Made by a program: the position numbers and the translations under genes. From Xylanibacter rodentium (GTDB taxonomy: Bacteria > Bacteroidota > Bacteroidia > Bacteroidales > Bacteroidaceae), in assembly GCF_013166575.1 (NCBI RefSeq), contig NZ_JABKKE010000007.1:103330-167329 (forward strand): a stretch of DNA of 64,000 nucleotides, read 5' to 3'. Shown in pieces: positions 38,899-46,967 of this stretch. The notes beneath the pieces were generated by a model that made no database searches, was not told the origin of the DNA, and saw only the letters and a list, made by a program, of their open reading frames with translations. The first letter of the stretch is position 1; every line of letters starts with the position of its first letter.

Positions 38899-40218
38899 TC
38901 AAACTTCCTTTTGTTCTTCCACAACTACCTTTATTTTGGATATTCTTCGCTCATCCATATCCAATACTTCAAAAGTGAAGCCCTTATAAGATATGCGCTC
39001 GTGAAGAGCAGGAAACTCACCCTTTATCTCCAACAAAAGACCGGCAAGAGTATCGGCATCACAATTCTCATCCATAAAATCATCGGCATCAACCTTCATG
39101 ATTTTATAGAAATCGCTCAGAAGAATCTTTCCCTCAAAGACAAAAGTATTGCTGTTCACACAAACATAACTCTTTTCATCTTCATCATATTCGTCGTTTA
39201 TCTCACCGACTATCTCTTCAAGGATATCCTCCAAAGTCACAATTCCGCTCGTACCGCCAAACTCATCGACGACAACAGCTATATGCACCTTGTTTTCCTG
39301 AAAGTCACGCAACAAGTCGTCAATCTTTTTCGTTTCGGGAACGAAATAAGGTGGGCGGATAAGCGACTGCCAACGAAAATTAGCAGGTTTGCCAAGATGG
39401 GGCAACAAGTCCTTTATATACAATATACCGCGTATGTTATCGATATTATCCTGATATACAGGTATTCTTGAATAGTTATTGTCTACAATACATTTTAATA
39501 CCTCAGGAAAAGACGATTTAAAATCAAGATCGATTACATCCTGTCTACTCGTCATTATCTCCTTTGCCGTCTCATCGCCAAAACGCACAATGCCCTCAAG
39601 CAGTTTCTTCTCTTCTTTTATATCCTCCTTATCGGTAAGTTCGAGAGCCTGCTCAAGATCATCGACACTGAGCACATGATTTTCCTTTTGCATTACCTTC
39701 TCGGCCAACATGCCCGAACGAATCAGCACTGTCTCGAAAGGATAGAACAATTTGCGACAGAACAATATGCCGTTGACCGTCATACGACAAAAGCGCAAAG
39801 GATTCTGGCTGCAATATATTTTGGGCATAATCTCTCCGAACAGAAGCAGAATAAATGTCAGAAGAACTGTAATACAAATGAATTGCAACCAATAAGCATT
39901 ACCAAAATCAATCAGATGGGCAAAGAAATAATTACACAACATGATTATGGTCACATTGACAAGATTGTTCGTTATTAGGATTGTTGCCAATGTACGCTCA
40001 GAATCATCCCTAAGCTGCATTATCTTGACATCGCCATCAGACTTCTCCTCTGCCAATTCGTCAATATCGTTAGGAGAAAGCGAAAAAATAGCAATCTCCG
40101 AACCGGATGCAAATCCGGAAGCCACTAAAAGCACACATGCCAAAAGACCTGAGATGACAACACCAATAGTAGGTGCCATGAAATGCACCTGGCTCAACAC
40201 CTGTTCAATATCCACCAT
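38899..40218 (-). CDS. gldE: GldE-like CNNM/CBS/CorC membrane protein
   Basis: A 439-residue membrane protein: DUF21 domain with about four membrane segments (SGLLACVLLVASGFASGSEIAIF, VLLTFILLLFGEIMPKIY), a CBS pair (IMTSRQDVIDLDF; NNYSRIPVYQDNIDNIRGILYIKDLL; VHIAVVVDEFGGTSGIVTLEDILEEIVGEI) and the C-terminal CorC/HlyC domain (about 345-435). The name GldE comes from gliding flavobacteria; in Bacteroidales its role is unclear and may be metal-ion transport. It starts 13 bases after ssb, an arrangement I know from other Bacteroidales. Confidence 0.9.
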   Translation of the reverse strand: MVDIEQVLSQVHFMAPTIGVVISGLLACVLLVASGFASGSEIAIFSLSPNDIDELAEEKSDGDVKIMQLRDDSERTLATILITNNLVNVTIIMLCNYFFAHLIDFGNAYWLQFICITVLLTFILLLFGEIMPKIYCSQNPLRFCRMTVNGILFCRKLFYPFETVLIRSGMLAEKVMQKENHVLSVDDLEQALELTDKEDIKEEKKLLEGIVRFGDETAKEIMTSRQDVIDLDFKSSFPEVLKCIVDNNYSRIPVYQDNIDNIRGILYIKDLLPHLGKPANFRWQSLIRPPYFVPETKKIDDLLRDFQENKVHIAVVVDEFGGTSGIVTLEDILEEIVGEINDEYDEDEKSYVCVNSNTFVFEGKILLSDFYKIMKVDADDFMDENCDADTLAGLLLEIKGEFPALHERISYKGFTFEVLDMDERRISKIKVVVEEQKEV

Positions 40219-40231
40219 CTGCCATTATATT

Positions 40232-40597
40232 CTATTTAACATCAGCAGCCGACTTATTGTCTGCAACCGATTTAGGTGTAAGCATCTCCATGTTCTCTGC
40301 CCACACCTCAGTTATGCTATATCGTTTGCCATGCTTGTCGTCATAAGTAGTATAGCGAAGCCTCCCTTCTACATAAAGTTTATCTCCTTTATGCACATAC
40401 TTCTCAACTATCTCTGCAAGACGCCTCCACATCACTATATTATGCCAATCCGTACGGTCCGGCACCTGAGTGCCATTCTGAAGAGTATACCCTCTCTCCG
40501 TGGTAGCAAGAGAAAAACGTGCCACAGCTACCCCATGGTCAACGTATCTGATCTCCGGTTCCTTGCCGACATTACCGATAAGCATCACCTTGTTCAT
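40232..40597 (-). CDS. ssb: Single-stranded DNA-binding protein, short form
   Basis: A 121-residue SSB with one OB-fold (about 1-107): MNKVMLIGNVGKEPEIRY, VARFSLATTERG, TDWHNIVMWRRLAEIVEKYVHKGDKLYVEGRL. The usual disordered tail with an acidic DDLPF-type tip, which binds partner repair proteins, is missing; the protein ends NKSAADVK. I see no frame in the following bases that would restore it. It precedes gldE by 13 bases. A full-length second ssb elsewhere is possible. Confidence 0.93.
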   Translation of the reverse strand: MNKVMLIGNVGKEPEIRYVDHGVAVARFSLATTERGYTLQNGTQVPDRTDWHNIVMWRRLAEIVEKYVHKGDKLYVEGRLRYTTYDDKHGKRYSITEVWAENMEMLTPKSVADNKSAADVK

Positions 40598-40637
40598 AAC
40601 ATAAATACAGACTTATATATTCCCAATGCCACACATA

Positions 40638-41183
40638 CTACTTGCAAAGCCCAAGGAAACGGAACCTGAAGTTCTTACCCTTTGCCGAAGGAAACTGACT
40701 TCGGGAGTCTACACGCTGGCGCAGATGATCGATAATCCTGTTATAGCAATCTATACCGGATGCAGCTTTACACTGAGCCACAAAGTGAGTATCCCGATAC
40801 TGAAATTTTCCTGTACCCGGCACCTGAAGCACACGCTTGAAATCAACAGCTCCCTCATACCATCCGAATTGGTCCTCATTCAGCCGCGATATTGCCGATG
40901 AAAGCATTCTGCTACGTTCGTCAGACGACACCGGAGTATGCAATGCACGTTTCTCCTTGAAATCAAGCATTGTGGCAGCTTCGGTCTTTATTATTATGAA
41001 ATATATGCGAGGACGAATCTTGTAACGTTTCGGATAATACACATCGCTGGCTACATATTCACGTATGTCAGCCTCAAGCATAGGATTCATACCTATTTCA
41101 TCAATATTGCATAAGAAAGATATGGCATCATCAACATTGGTAACCAAAATCTCCCTGTCGAAATATCTTAAATATAAATTCAT
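40638..41183 (-). CDS. Protein of unknown function (181 residues)
   Basis: I do not recognise this protein. It has no signal peptide or membrane segment, is basic toward the C-terminus (RQRVDSRSQFPSAKGKNFRFRF), and has a mixed alpha/beta pattern (MNLYLRYFDREILVTNVDDAISFL, KIRPRIYFIIIKTEAATML). It lies 61 bases after the last of four tRNA genes on the same strand and 40 bases before ssb, so it may be read from the tRNA promoter or start the ssb-gldE operon. I see no -7 box in the short spacer. Confidence 0.7.
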   Translation of the reverse strand: MNLYLRYFDREILVTNVDDAISFLCNIDEIGMNPMLEADIREYVASDVYYPKRYKIRPRIYFIIIKTEAATMLDFKEKRALHTPVSSDERSRMLSSAISRLNEDQFGWYEGAVDFKRVLQVPGTGKFQYRDTHFVAQCKAASGIDCYNRIIDHLRQRVDSRSQFPSAKGKNFRFRFLGLCK

Positions 41184-41244
41184 TTGAATTGTTGTTTTCC
41201 TAAAATAACCCTAAAAATAGTTTTTCTGAAACATTCAAAAAACG

Positions 41245-41317
41245 AGCGGAAAACGGGACTCGAACCCGCGACCCCAACCTTGGCAAGGTTGTGCTCTACC
41301 AACTGAGCTATTTCCGC
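41245..41317 (-). tRNA. tRNA-Gly (GCC), copy 2
   Basis: A 73-base cloverleaf on the minus strand: acceptor GCGGAAA/TTTCCGC, D-arm AGCTCAGTTGGTAGAGC, anticodon GCC in the loop TTGCCAA, T-arm GGGTTCGAGTCCC. Identical to the copy at 41575. CCA is not encoded. Confidence 0.96.
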
Positions 41318-41331
41318 AACAATAAAAAGAG

Positions 41332-41415
41332 TGAAGAGGAGGAGACTCGAACTCCCACGTCGCAATTGACACTACCCCCTCAAAGTAGCGCGTCTACCAA
41401 TTCCGCCACCTCTCC
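41332..41415 (-). tRNA. tRNA-Leu (GAG)
   Basis: An 84-base cloverleaf on the minus strand with a long variable arm, as in tRNA-Leu. Acceptor GGAGAGG/CCTCTTC (one G-T pair), anticodon GAG in TTGAGGG, T-arm GGGAGTTCGAGTCTCC. Confidence 0.95.
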
Positions 41416-41444
41416 AACACTTACTCATGTTGAATAAAAAAGAG

Positions 41445-41526
41445 TGCCCAAGACAGGACTCGAACCTGCACATCTCTCGACACACGCACCTGAAACGTGC
41501 GCGTCTACCAATTCCGCCACTTGGGC
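41445..41526 (-). tRNA. tRNA-Leu (CAG)
   Basis: An 82-base cloverleaf on the minus strand. Acceptor GCCCAAG/CTTGGGC, D-arm as in the neighbouring Leu gene (TGGCGGAATTGGTAGACGC), anticodon CAG in TTCAGGT with stem CACGT/GCGTG, long variable arm, T-arm CAGGTTCGAGTCCTG. Confidence 0.94.
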
Positions 41527-41574
41527 AAATTTCATTGAAACCAGCTTCCAACACTCTTTTTTGTTCAAAATGTG

Positions 41575-41647
41575 AGCGGAAAACGGGACTCGAACCCGCG
41601 ACCCCAACCTTGGCAAGGTTGTGCTCTACCAACTGAGCTATTTCCGC
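41575..41647 (-). tRNA. tRNA-Gly (GCC), copy 1
   Basis: A 73-base cloverleaf, base for base the same as the one at 41245-41317. First gene of the four-tRNA transcript, 42 bases after the promoter box. Confidence 0.96.
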
Positions 41648-41689
41648 ATTCATCCTGACTGTCAGGAGCATCTCTCTCGATTGCGGTTG

Positions 41690-41720
41690 CAAAGGTAGCT
41701 ATTTTTTCCGAACCGCCAAA
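41690..41720 (-). promoter_or_regulatory. Promoter of the tRNA operon
   Basis: On the minus strand TTTG (41717-41720), 19 bases, TACCTTTG (41690-41697): a perfect Bacteroidetes promoter. Confidence 0.85.
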
Positions 41721-41750
41721 ACTTTTCAGCATTTTTTTTGCTAAAAGCGC

Positions 41751-42905
41751 CTAATCCATCCGTTTTTTATAGTCATCATAGCCGAATCGGCGCAAAATTT
41801 CCACTTCACCGTCCAAACGGAGTATTCCGATAGCCGGATGTGTTATACCGTTGAACATATTCGTCTTCACAGTAGTATAATGTATCATATCCTCAAAAAC
41901 CACACGGTCACCCGGCTTCAGCGGAACATCAAACCGCCACGCCCCCATGAAATCGCCCGAAAGACAACTGTTACCGCCAAGACGATATGTGCAATCCTCT
42001 GCAGCAGCCTCCATCGGCCGTTGTTCGGTTCCGCGCACTTCTGGCTGATACGGCATTTCCAAACAATCAGGCATATGACACGTAAAACTGACATCAAGTA
42101 TTGCCGTCTTTATGCCACGGTCCTCAACAACATCCACCACCTGCGCCACAAGTGGCCCCGTCTGCCATGCAAAAGCACTGCCCGGTTCCAATATTATCTT
42201 CAGATCAGGATAACGACGATGCAGTCCCGTCAACAGTTCCACCAACAAATCCACATCATAGTCACACCGGGTCATCAGATGACCGCCTCCAAAGTTCATC
42301 CATTTCAATTGCGGCATCCATCGTCCGAACTTTTCCTCTATATGAACAAGCGTACGCTGAAACACATCGGCCCCACTCTCACAGTGGCAATGACAATGAA
42401 ACCCCTCTACACCGTCTGGCAGCACATCCGGCAGTCTGTCGGCTGTAATTCCGAAACGTGTGCCGGGAGCACACGGATTATACAGCAGCGTGCCCACCTC
42501 CGAGTACTCCGGATTTACACGAAGACCACACGACACATTTGGATTCACATCGCGTACACGCCGGCCGAAACGCTCCAGCTGAGCGAGCGAGTTGAACGTG
42601 ATGTGACTTGAGCAACGTGCAATGTCGTCAATCTCACTATCAGTATATGCAGGAGAATAAGTATGGGCAGGAGCTCCGAACTCCTCTGCCGCCAGACGTG
42701 CCTCACACAGCGAACTGGCTGTGGTCGAACCTATATATTCGCGGAATATGTGAAAAGTCTTCCACAGGGCAAACGCCTTGAAAGCCAAAATTATCTCCAC
42801 ATCAGCCCGCCGGGCCACATCGGCTATCAGCTCCAGATTGCGGCGCAAGCGCTCCTCCTCTATTATATATATAGGTGTGTCTATGTTGCCGAATGTATTG
42901 TTCAT
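41751..42905 (-). CDS. nspC: Carboxynorspermidine decarboxylase
   Basis: A 384-residue fold-III PLP-dependent decarboxylase. The PLP-binding Lys lies in EIILAFKAFALWKTF near the N-terminus; GFHCHCHCESGADVF, MNFGGGHLM, ILEPGSAF and the C-terminal ANF-type segment (CTYRLGGNSCLSGDFMG) fit NspC. It makes norspermidine or spermidine from the carboxy-polyamine in the cytoplasm, the carboxyspermidine route common in Bacteroidales. It starts 13 bases after the TPR regulator gene and is probably in its transcript. Confidence 0.93.
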   Translation of the reverse strand: MNNTFGNIDTPIYIIEEERLRRNLELIADVARRADVEIILAFKAFALWKTFHIFREYIGSTTASSLCEARLAAEEFGAPAHTYSPAYTDSEIDDIARCSSHITFNSLAQLERFGRRVRDVNPNVSCGLRVNPEYSEVGTLLYNPCAPGTRFGITADRLPDVLPDGVEGFHCHCHCESGADVFQRTLVHIEEKFGRWMPQLKWMNFGGGHLMTRCDYDVDLLVELLTGLHRRYPDLKIILEPGSAFAWQTGPLVAQVVDVVEDRGIKTAILDVSFTCHMPDCLEMPYQPEVRGTEQRPMEAAAEDCTYRLGGNSCLSGDFMGAWRFDVPLKPGDRVVFEDMIHYTTVKTNMFNGITHPAIGILRLDGEVEILRRFGYDDYKKRMD

Positions 42906-42918
42906 TGCTTTTCAGTGA

Positions 42919-44619
42919 TTATACAACCTGATTGTCTTGATTATCCTGACCATCCTGATTGTCCGTATTCTCCTTTTTCATCCTCGACTTCATCGTGCGC
43001 AAGGCACTTAACGTCAGTCCCATTATTGCCAAGATATCTTCTTCCGTCTTCCCCATATCCAGAAGCATGTTATAAAAAAGCATAGATTGTGACAAAGACG
43101 ACTGGCGGGCAAACTCAGGCTTTATGGTCTTGTAATACTCGATAAACAGGTCACGCTCTTCCTTGGTCCACGCCACCATCTTTCCTCCACTATACAGAAT
43201 TTTCCATAACTCGTGCCCCTTTGCCACACGCTCAGCCATACACTGCTGCGCCTCTTCAATATTGCGGTCGTGACGCTTCTCCATATTCTTCATGTTGCGA
43301 CGCAGGTTGTCAGCCGCGCGCTTGTATTCTTGCTCCTTGTCGGCAAGCTTCTCTATCCTACGCGCAGCGACAGCTGCCTCTTTTTCATAATCTGTTATCT
43401 TGTCCTGTTGGCTGCTTATCTGTTCCTGCTGGTCATTTATCTGCTCTTGTTGCCCGTCTATAATCAATTTCGCCTTACGACGTTTCCGAACATTATAATA
43501 CACAACAATACAAGAACCGACCAACAGCACAACAACAATCACTGATGCCGTTATGGATATTTCCGAAATCTTGTCTTTTGAATTTTGAGAATCCTTTTGG
43601 GCTTTAAACCTATGTTGGGCTTCCTTTATACTGTCGTTATCCCATTTACGTTGCAGACTGTCACTCATAGCTATCACACGTTTCGACAGCCTTGCAGCCT
43701 CGTCTGTCTCCCCTACAAGGTGCTTTAGCTCGCTCATGTCGTTGAGCAGATTTACCTCCATCTGCAAGTCGTCATCACATATCTCCAGGCCGCGTTTCAA
43801 GCTCCGTTCTGCCTCATTCATATTTTTCTCCGCTATATATATATCGGACAAAACACGATAAGTACTGGCCAACTCTTTTATCTTCAAAGACTGAAAGGCA
43901 TAATCTTTGGCTTTCTCTGTTCCAATGATTGCATAGTCATTTGCCATATTTGCCAAAAATACCGCCCTATCTTTCTCCGGTATATATGGAATAAGTGGAG
44001 GGCATTTGTCTTTATAATACCGGGCACTGTCATCCATATCTAAACTTTCATAAATGACCATCAAACTTGTGAGACTGTACAACAACCGTTCTTTATCATC
44101 TGACAACTCAGCATATTTTACAGCTTGCTTACCATGTACAAGCGCTAAAACAGACTCTCCTCCATATAAGTTCCAATTTGCCAATATATTTTCTATTCTA
44201 CTTTTCAGTACATAATCATCAATATCTTTTGAATATTCCTCCGCTTCTTTCAGGTATACCACACCTTCTTTCAACAGTCCCCGCTTATAAACTATACGCC
44301 CCTTATAATAGTATGAGCGCGTAAGTTTCTCTTTATCGTTCCGGGCCTTGTAATAGTCTATACTATAATTTATAAGAGAGTCGTTTTCCGGAATGTTTCC
44401 CAAACGGAATTCTATCTGATAGCTCAACATGTTATAATAGGCCAACACACTCTTGTCGTCCACATCCTCTATACTCAGCCCGCCTATCACAGTTTTAGCC
44501 GAATCTATAAGATCCTTCCCTATCAGGGAGTCTATCGTTTCCAGATTTTTGTGGGTAGCATTTTTGCCACATCCCCAAACAACGGACGCGAAGATTAGTA
44601 ATATAAATAGTTTCTTCAT
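42919..44619 (-). CDS. Membrane-spanning TPR lipoprotein/regulator
   Basis: A 566-residue protein: signal/lipobox-like start (VVWGC, Cys17), TPR-like helical repeats in the periplasm (about 20-330), one membrane segment (about 355-376, ITASVIVVVLLVGSCIVVYYN) followed by positive residues, a Gln/Glu-rich coiled coil (about 385-465, GQQEQINDQQEQISSQQDK), and a C-terminal cytoplasmic domain (about 475-550) with a helix-turn-helix-like end (EEDILAIMGLTLSALRTMKSRM). This layout is known for Bacteroidales one-component membrane regulators. The tail NQDGQDNQDNQVV comes from 9-base tandem repeats. It is transcribed away from the radical SAM gene cluster and may control it; that is inference. nspC follows. 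Confidence 0.75.
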   Translation of the reverse strand: MKKLFILLIFASVVWGCGKNATHKNLETIDSLIGKDLIDSAKTVIGGLSIEDVDDKSVLAYYNMLSYQIEFRLGNIPENDSLINYSIDYYKARNDKEKLTRSYYYKGRIVYKRGLLKEGVVYLKEAEEYSKDIDDYVLKSRIENILANWNLYGGESVLALVHGKQAVKYAELSDDKERLLYSLTSLMVIYESLDMDDSARYYKDKCPPLIPYIPEKDRAVFLANMANDYAIIGTEKAKDYAFQSLKIKELASTYRVLSDIYIAEKNMNEAERSLKRGLEICDDDLQMEVNLLNDMSELKHLVGETDEAARLSKRVIAMSDSLQRKWDNDSIKEAQHRFKAQKDSQNSKDKISEISITASVIVVVLLVGSCIVVYYNVRKRRKAKLIIDGQQEQINDQQEQISSQQDKITDYEKEAAVAARRIEKLADKEQEYKRAADNLRRNMKNMEKRHDRNIEEAQQCMAERVAKGHELWKILYSGGKMVAWTKEERDLFIEYYKTIKPEFARQSSLSQSMLFYNMLLDMGKTEEDILAIMGLTLSALRTMKSRMKKENTDNQDGQDNQDNQVV

Positions 44620-44643
44620 TTTTTATCATTAAAAATTTTGCCG

Positions 44644-44675
44644 CAAAATTATATATTTTCAATCAAAATGCCAAA
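44644..44675 (-). promoter_or_regulatory. Promoter of the TPR regulator gene
   Basis: On the minus strand TTTG (44672-44675), 20 bases, TAATTTTG (44644-44651); both elements match fully. It ends 24 bases before the start codon. Confidence 0.75.
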
Positions 44676-44801
44676 TATTACGGCCTGCATTTGTTACAAT
44701 TTCACCCCGTTTTGATGTCGCAATTTTAAATAAAGCATTGATATTCAAGATTTTGCTAAAAGTGTTAATGTAATTTCACATTTCAAAAACATTCGTTTTT
44801 T

Positions 44802-44833
44802 CTTGCCTGTAAAACTCATTAGTTATACTTTTG
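44802..44833 (+). promoter_or_regulatory. Promoter of the radical SAM gene cluster
   Basis: CTTG (44802-44805), 20 bases, TACTTTTG (44826-44833). The -7 box is perfect, the -33 element has one mismatch. The predicted leader is about 65 bases. Confidence 0.65.
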
Positions 44834-44906
44834 CACCGAAATCAGAAAAGCATCGATGTCTGAGGAACAATAAAAAAACAAATCTAAAACAAAAAGATTA
44901 GAGACA

Positions 44907-45275
44907 ATGAGAAAATCAATTTTTATAATGACAATGGCCGTATTTGCCATATCGCTTAGTGTATTGGCAGGACCTACTATAACAAAAAAAGACAGAACAG
45001 TAGATGCCGACAAGAATGTCGTCAAGACCGACTCAACAACTGTTATCGACTTCGACGGTTACAACACTGTTAACATCGAGTTCAACAAGGCATCGGACGA
45101 TGTTGTAGTGAAAATATACAAGAACGAGGAGCTTGTATATACAGACAGCAACATGGTAAGCAGCGGCACAACCATCAGCTATGACATAACCGACAATCCT
45201 ATGGAACGCGACTTCGACATCGTAGTAGAAATGGATGGCCGCACCGATGCCACAGAATCTATCAGAATACACTAA
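44907..45275 (+). CDS. Small secreted beta-sandwich protein, DUF3244-like
   Basis: A 122-residue protein with a signal peptide (about 1-21, FAISLSVLAG). The mature part is beta-rich (VNIEFNKASDDVVVKIYKNEELVYTDSNMVSSGTT-type pattern, divided by acidic turns), like the small secreted DUF3244 proteins of Bacteroides. No catalytic motif. First gene after the promoter; the radical SAM gene starts 13 bases after its stop. Its role in the cluster is unknown; a surface or periplasmic binding function is possible. Confidence 0.7.
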   Translation: MRKSIFIMTMAVFAISLSVLAGPTITKKDRTVDADKNVVKTDSTTVIDFDGYNTVNIEFNKASDDVVVKIYKNEELVYTDSNMVSSGTTISYDITDNPMERDFDIVVEMDGRTDATESIRIH

Positions 45276-45288
45276 TCAAACAACAGCA

Positions 45289-46623
45289 ATGAACAAGGAT
45301 TACAGACTTTCATCATACACCATCGTGACCGAACTCGACCACGAGCCCGACTGTGCGTGCATGATACATGGATATACAGGAGCAATAGACGTGGTAAACA
45401 AAGATATTGTGGCTTTTCTCGAAAGCCACAATATCTTCAAGAAGAGTGACATCCCGTGTTCAGAGACGACACAAGAAACACTCGAGAAACGCGGTTACAT
45501 CACTACAAGAACAGCCAAAGAAGAAACGGAATATGTGGAACAGTTTGCAAAAGCGCTATTCAAAAAAGAAACTATTTTGGGAAGTGGATTTACAGTCGTG
45601 ATGAGCTATGATTGCAATTTCTGCTGTCCATATTGCTTTGAGAAAGGTATAAGGCGGGACACAACCACATTTACACATGAAATGACCGACAAACTGTATC
45701 AGACAATAGAAACAATTGCACCCGACAAAAAACTACGGTCAAATGAAATAACACTTTATGGTGGAGAACCTCTGATGAAAGAGAACAAGGAAGCTGTTAC
45801 ATATTTTATCAAACGCGGCAAGGAGCTCGGATTCACATTCTCCGCCATCACAAACGGATACGATCTCAACCACTACGAAGACTTATTGGAAAACATACGA
45901 TTTGTGCAAATTACCATTGATGGGGTTCGTGAACGCCACAATGCCCGCCGATTGCATTGCCGCGCCATACCCACATTCGACAAGATTGTGGAAAACATTG
46001 GTCTTGCTCTTGAAAAAGGCGTAAAAGTGGCTGTACGTGTAAATACAGACCGTGACAACATTGATGACATAAAGAAACTCAACAGCATGTTTGATGAGTT
46101 ACACTACAACGGCAATAAACTCTTCAGCATGTATTCTGCGCGCTTGCAGGATTATTCAGAAGGGGAAAAAAGCGAATACAAATATCTGGCACAAACCGAA
46201 TACGTACAAAAGTTAGACAAATTGGATCTCGGCTATATCTGCCAAGATTATGGCCTGTCGAACAAGATAAGCTCAGCCATAAATAACGGCAAACCACTGC
46301 TATTCCGCTCTACTTATTGCAATTCACAAACAAAAGGATTTGTGTTAGACCCGTTAGGATATATATATCCTTGTTGGGAAGTTGTCAACAGAAAAGAACA
46401 CCGATTGGGATGCTATAAAGGCGACGAGATAATATGGAATAACGAAATCATGGATATGTGGAGAAAATGCATATTGCTCGAAAAAGACTGTATCAAATGT
46501 AAATATGCTTTGCTGTGTAGTGGAGGATGCCCTGCCGCCCGATTGAAAAGCAACAGATGCCTGAGAATGGAAGACCTTATCAGAACTTCCGTAAACAAAG
46601 CTTTTAAAACACAGAAAAAATGA
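45289..46623 (+). CDS. Radical SAM/SPASM peptide-modifying enzyme
   Basis: A 444-residue enzyme. I start at MNKDYRLSSY (45289); a longer frame overlaps the preceding gene. The radical SAM cluster motif CX3CX2C is at Cys109, Cys113 and Cys116 (CNFCCPYC), followed by YGGEPLM. The SPASM domain holds further iron-sulfur ligands, including VLDPLGYIYPCW and CX2CX5CX3C at 401, 404, 410 and 414 (CIKCKYALLCSGGC) plus Cys424. The N-terminal 95 residues (CMIHGYTGAIDVVN, ETLEKRGYITT) are small and winged-helix-like and may bind a leader peptide. Such enzymes form thioether, C-C or epimerised residues in ribosomal peptides. The candidate substrate is encoded 65 bases downstream. Confidence 0.92.
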   Translation: MNKDYRLSSYTIVTELDHEPDCACMIHGYTGAIDVVNKDIVAFLESHNIFKKSDIPCSETTQETLEKRGYITTRTAKEETEYVEQFAKALFKKETILGSGFTVVMSYDCNFCCPYCFEKGIRRDTTTFTHEMTDKLYQTIETIAPDKKLRSNEITLYGGEPLMKENKEAVTYFIKRGKELGFTFSAITNGYDLNHYEDLLENIRFVQITIDGVRERHNARRLHCRAIPTFDKIVENIGLALEKGVKVAVRVNTDRDNIDDIKKLNSMFDELHYNGNKLFSMYSARLQDYSEGEKSEYKYLAQTEYVQKLDKLDLGYICQDYGLSNKISSAINNGKPLLFRSTYCNSQTKGFVLDPLGYIYPCWEVVNRKEHRLGCYKGDEIIWNNEIMDMWRKCILLEKDCIKCKYALLCSGGCPAARLKSNRCLRMEDLIRTSVNKAFKTQKK

Positions 46624-46688
46624 ATATAAACGTAGATATTAATATCTACATATAATTAACAAAACAACAAATTTTTAACAAAAAAACT

Positions 46689-46886
46689 ATGGGAAAGAAA
46701 AAAACAGAGTTGCATTCATTGAATGAAGGATTAACTATCCTGTATGCAGAAGAGTTGGAACAAAGAATGGAAACAGACCCTCTGGCCATAAGCGGATTAT
46801 TGGGCGGCGAACCGGAAAGCCCTAAAGACCTTCAAGGTCTTTGCATAATAAAAGTAACTTGTGGTGAATTATCAATTCAAAAATAG
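46689..46886 (+). CDS. Candidate precursor peptide with Gly-Gly leader
   Basis: A 65-residue peptide. The N-terminal 40 residues look like a leader: charged helix LYAEELEQRMETDPLA, then SGLLGG ending at Gly39-Gly40, the usual cleavage point of double-glycine leaders. The following 25 residues would be the core and contain two Cys six apart (CIIKVTC, 52 and 58), which could receive thioether links to neighbouring residues. It lies straight after the radical SAM/SPASM gene and before a hairpin that could make it the more abundant message. The protein is too small for a standard family assignment; precursor status is inference from leader shape and context. Confidence 0.65.
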   Translation: MGKKKTELHSLNEGLTILYAEELEQRMETDPLAISGLLGGEPESPKDLQGLCIIKVTCGELSIQK

Positions 46887-46905
46887 TCTTCAACTTTTAA
46901 GCAAA

Positions 46906-46939
46906 AAGGGGAACATACAATCAAATTGCATTTCCCCTC
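46906..46939 (+). other. Hairpin after the peptide gene
   Basis: AGGGGAA (46907-46913) pairs with TTCCCCT (46932-46938), with inner CAAT/ATTG. It lies 20 bases after the peptide stop and may be a partial terminator between peptide and receptor genes. Confidence 0.45.
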
Positions 46940-46967
46940 TTATCCTAAAAAATATCCACTGATAATT

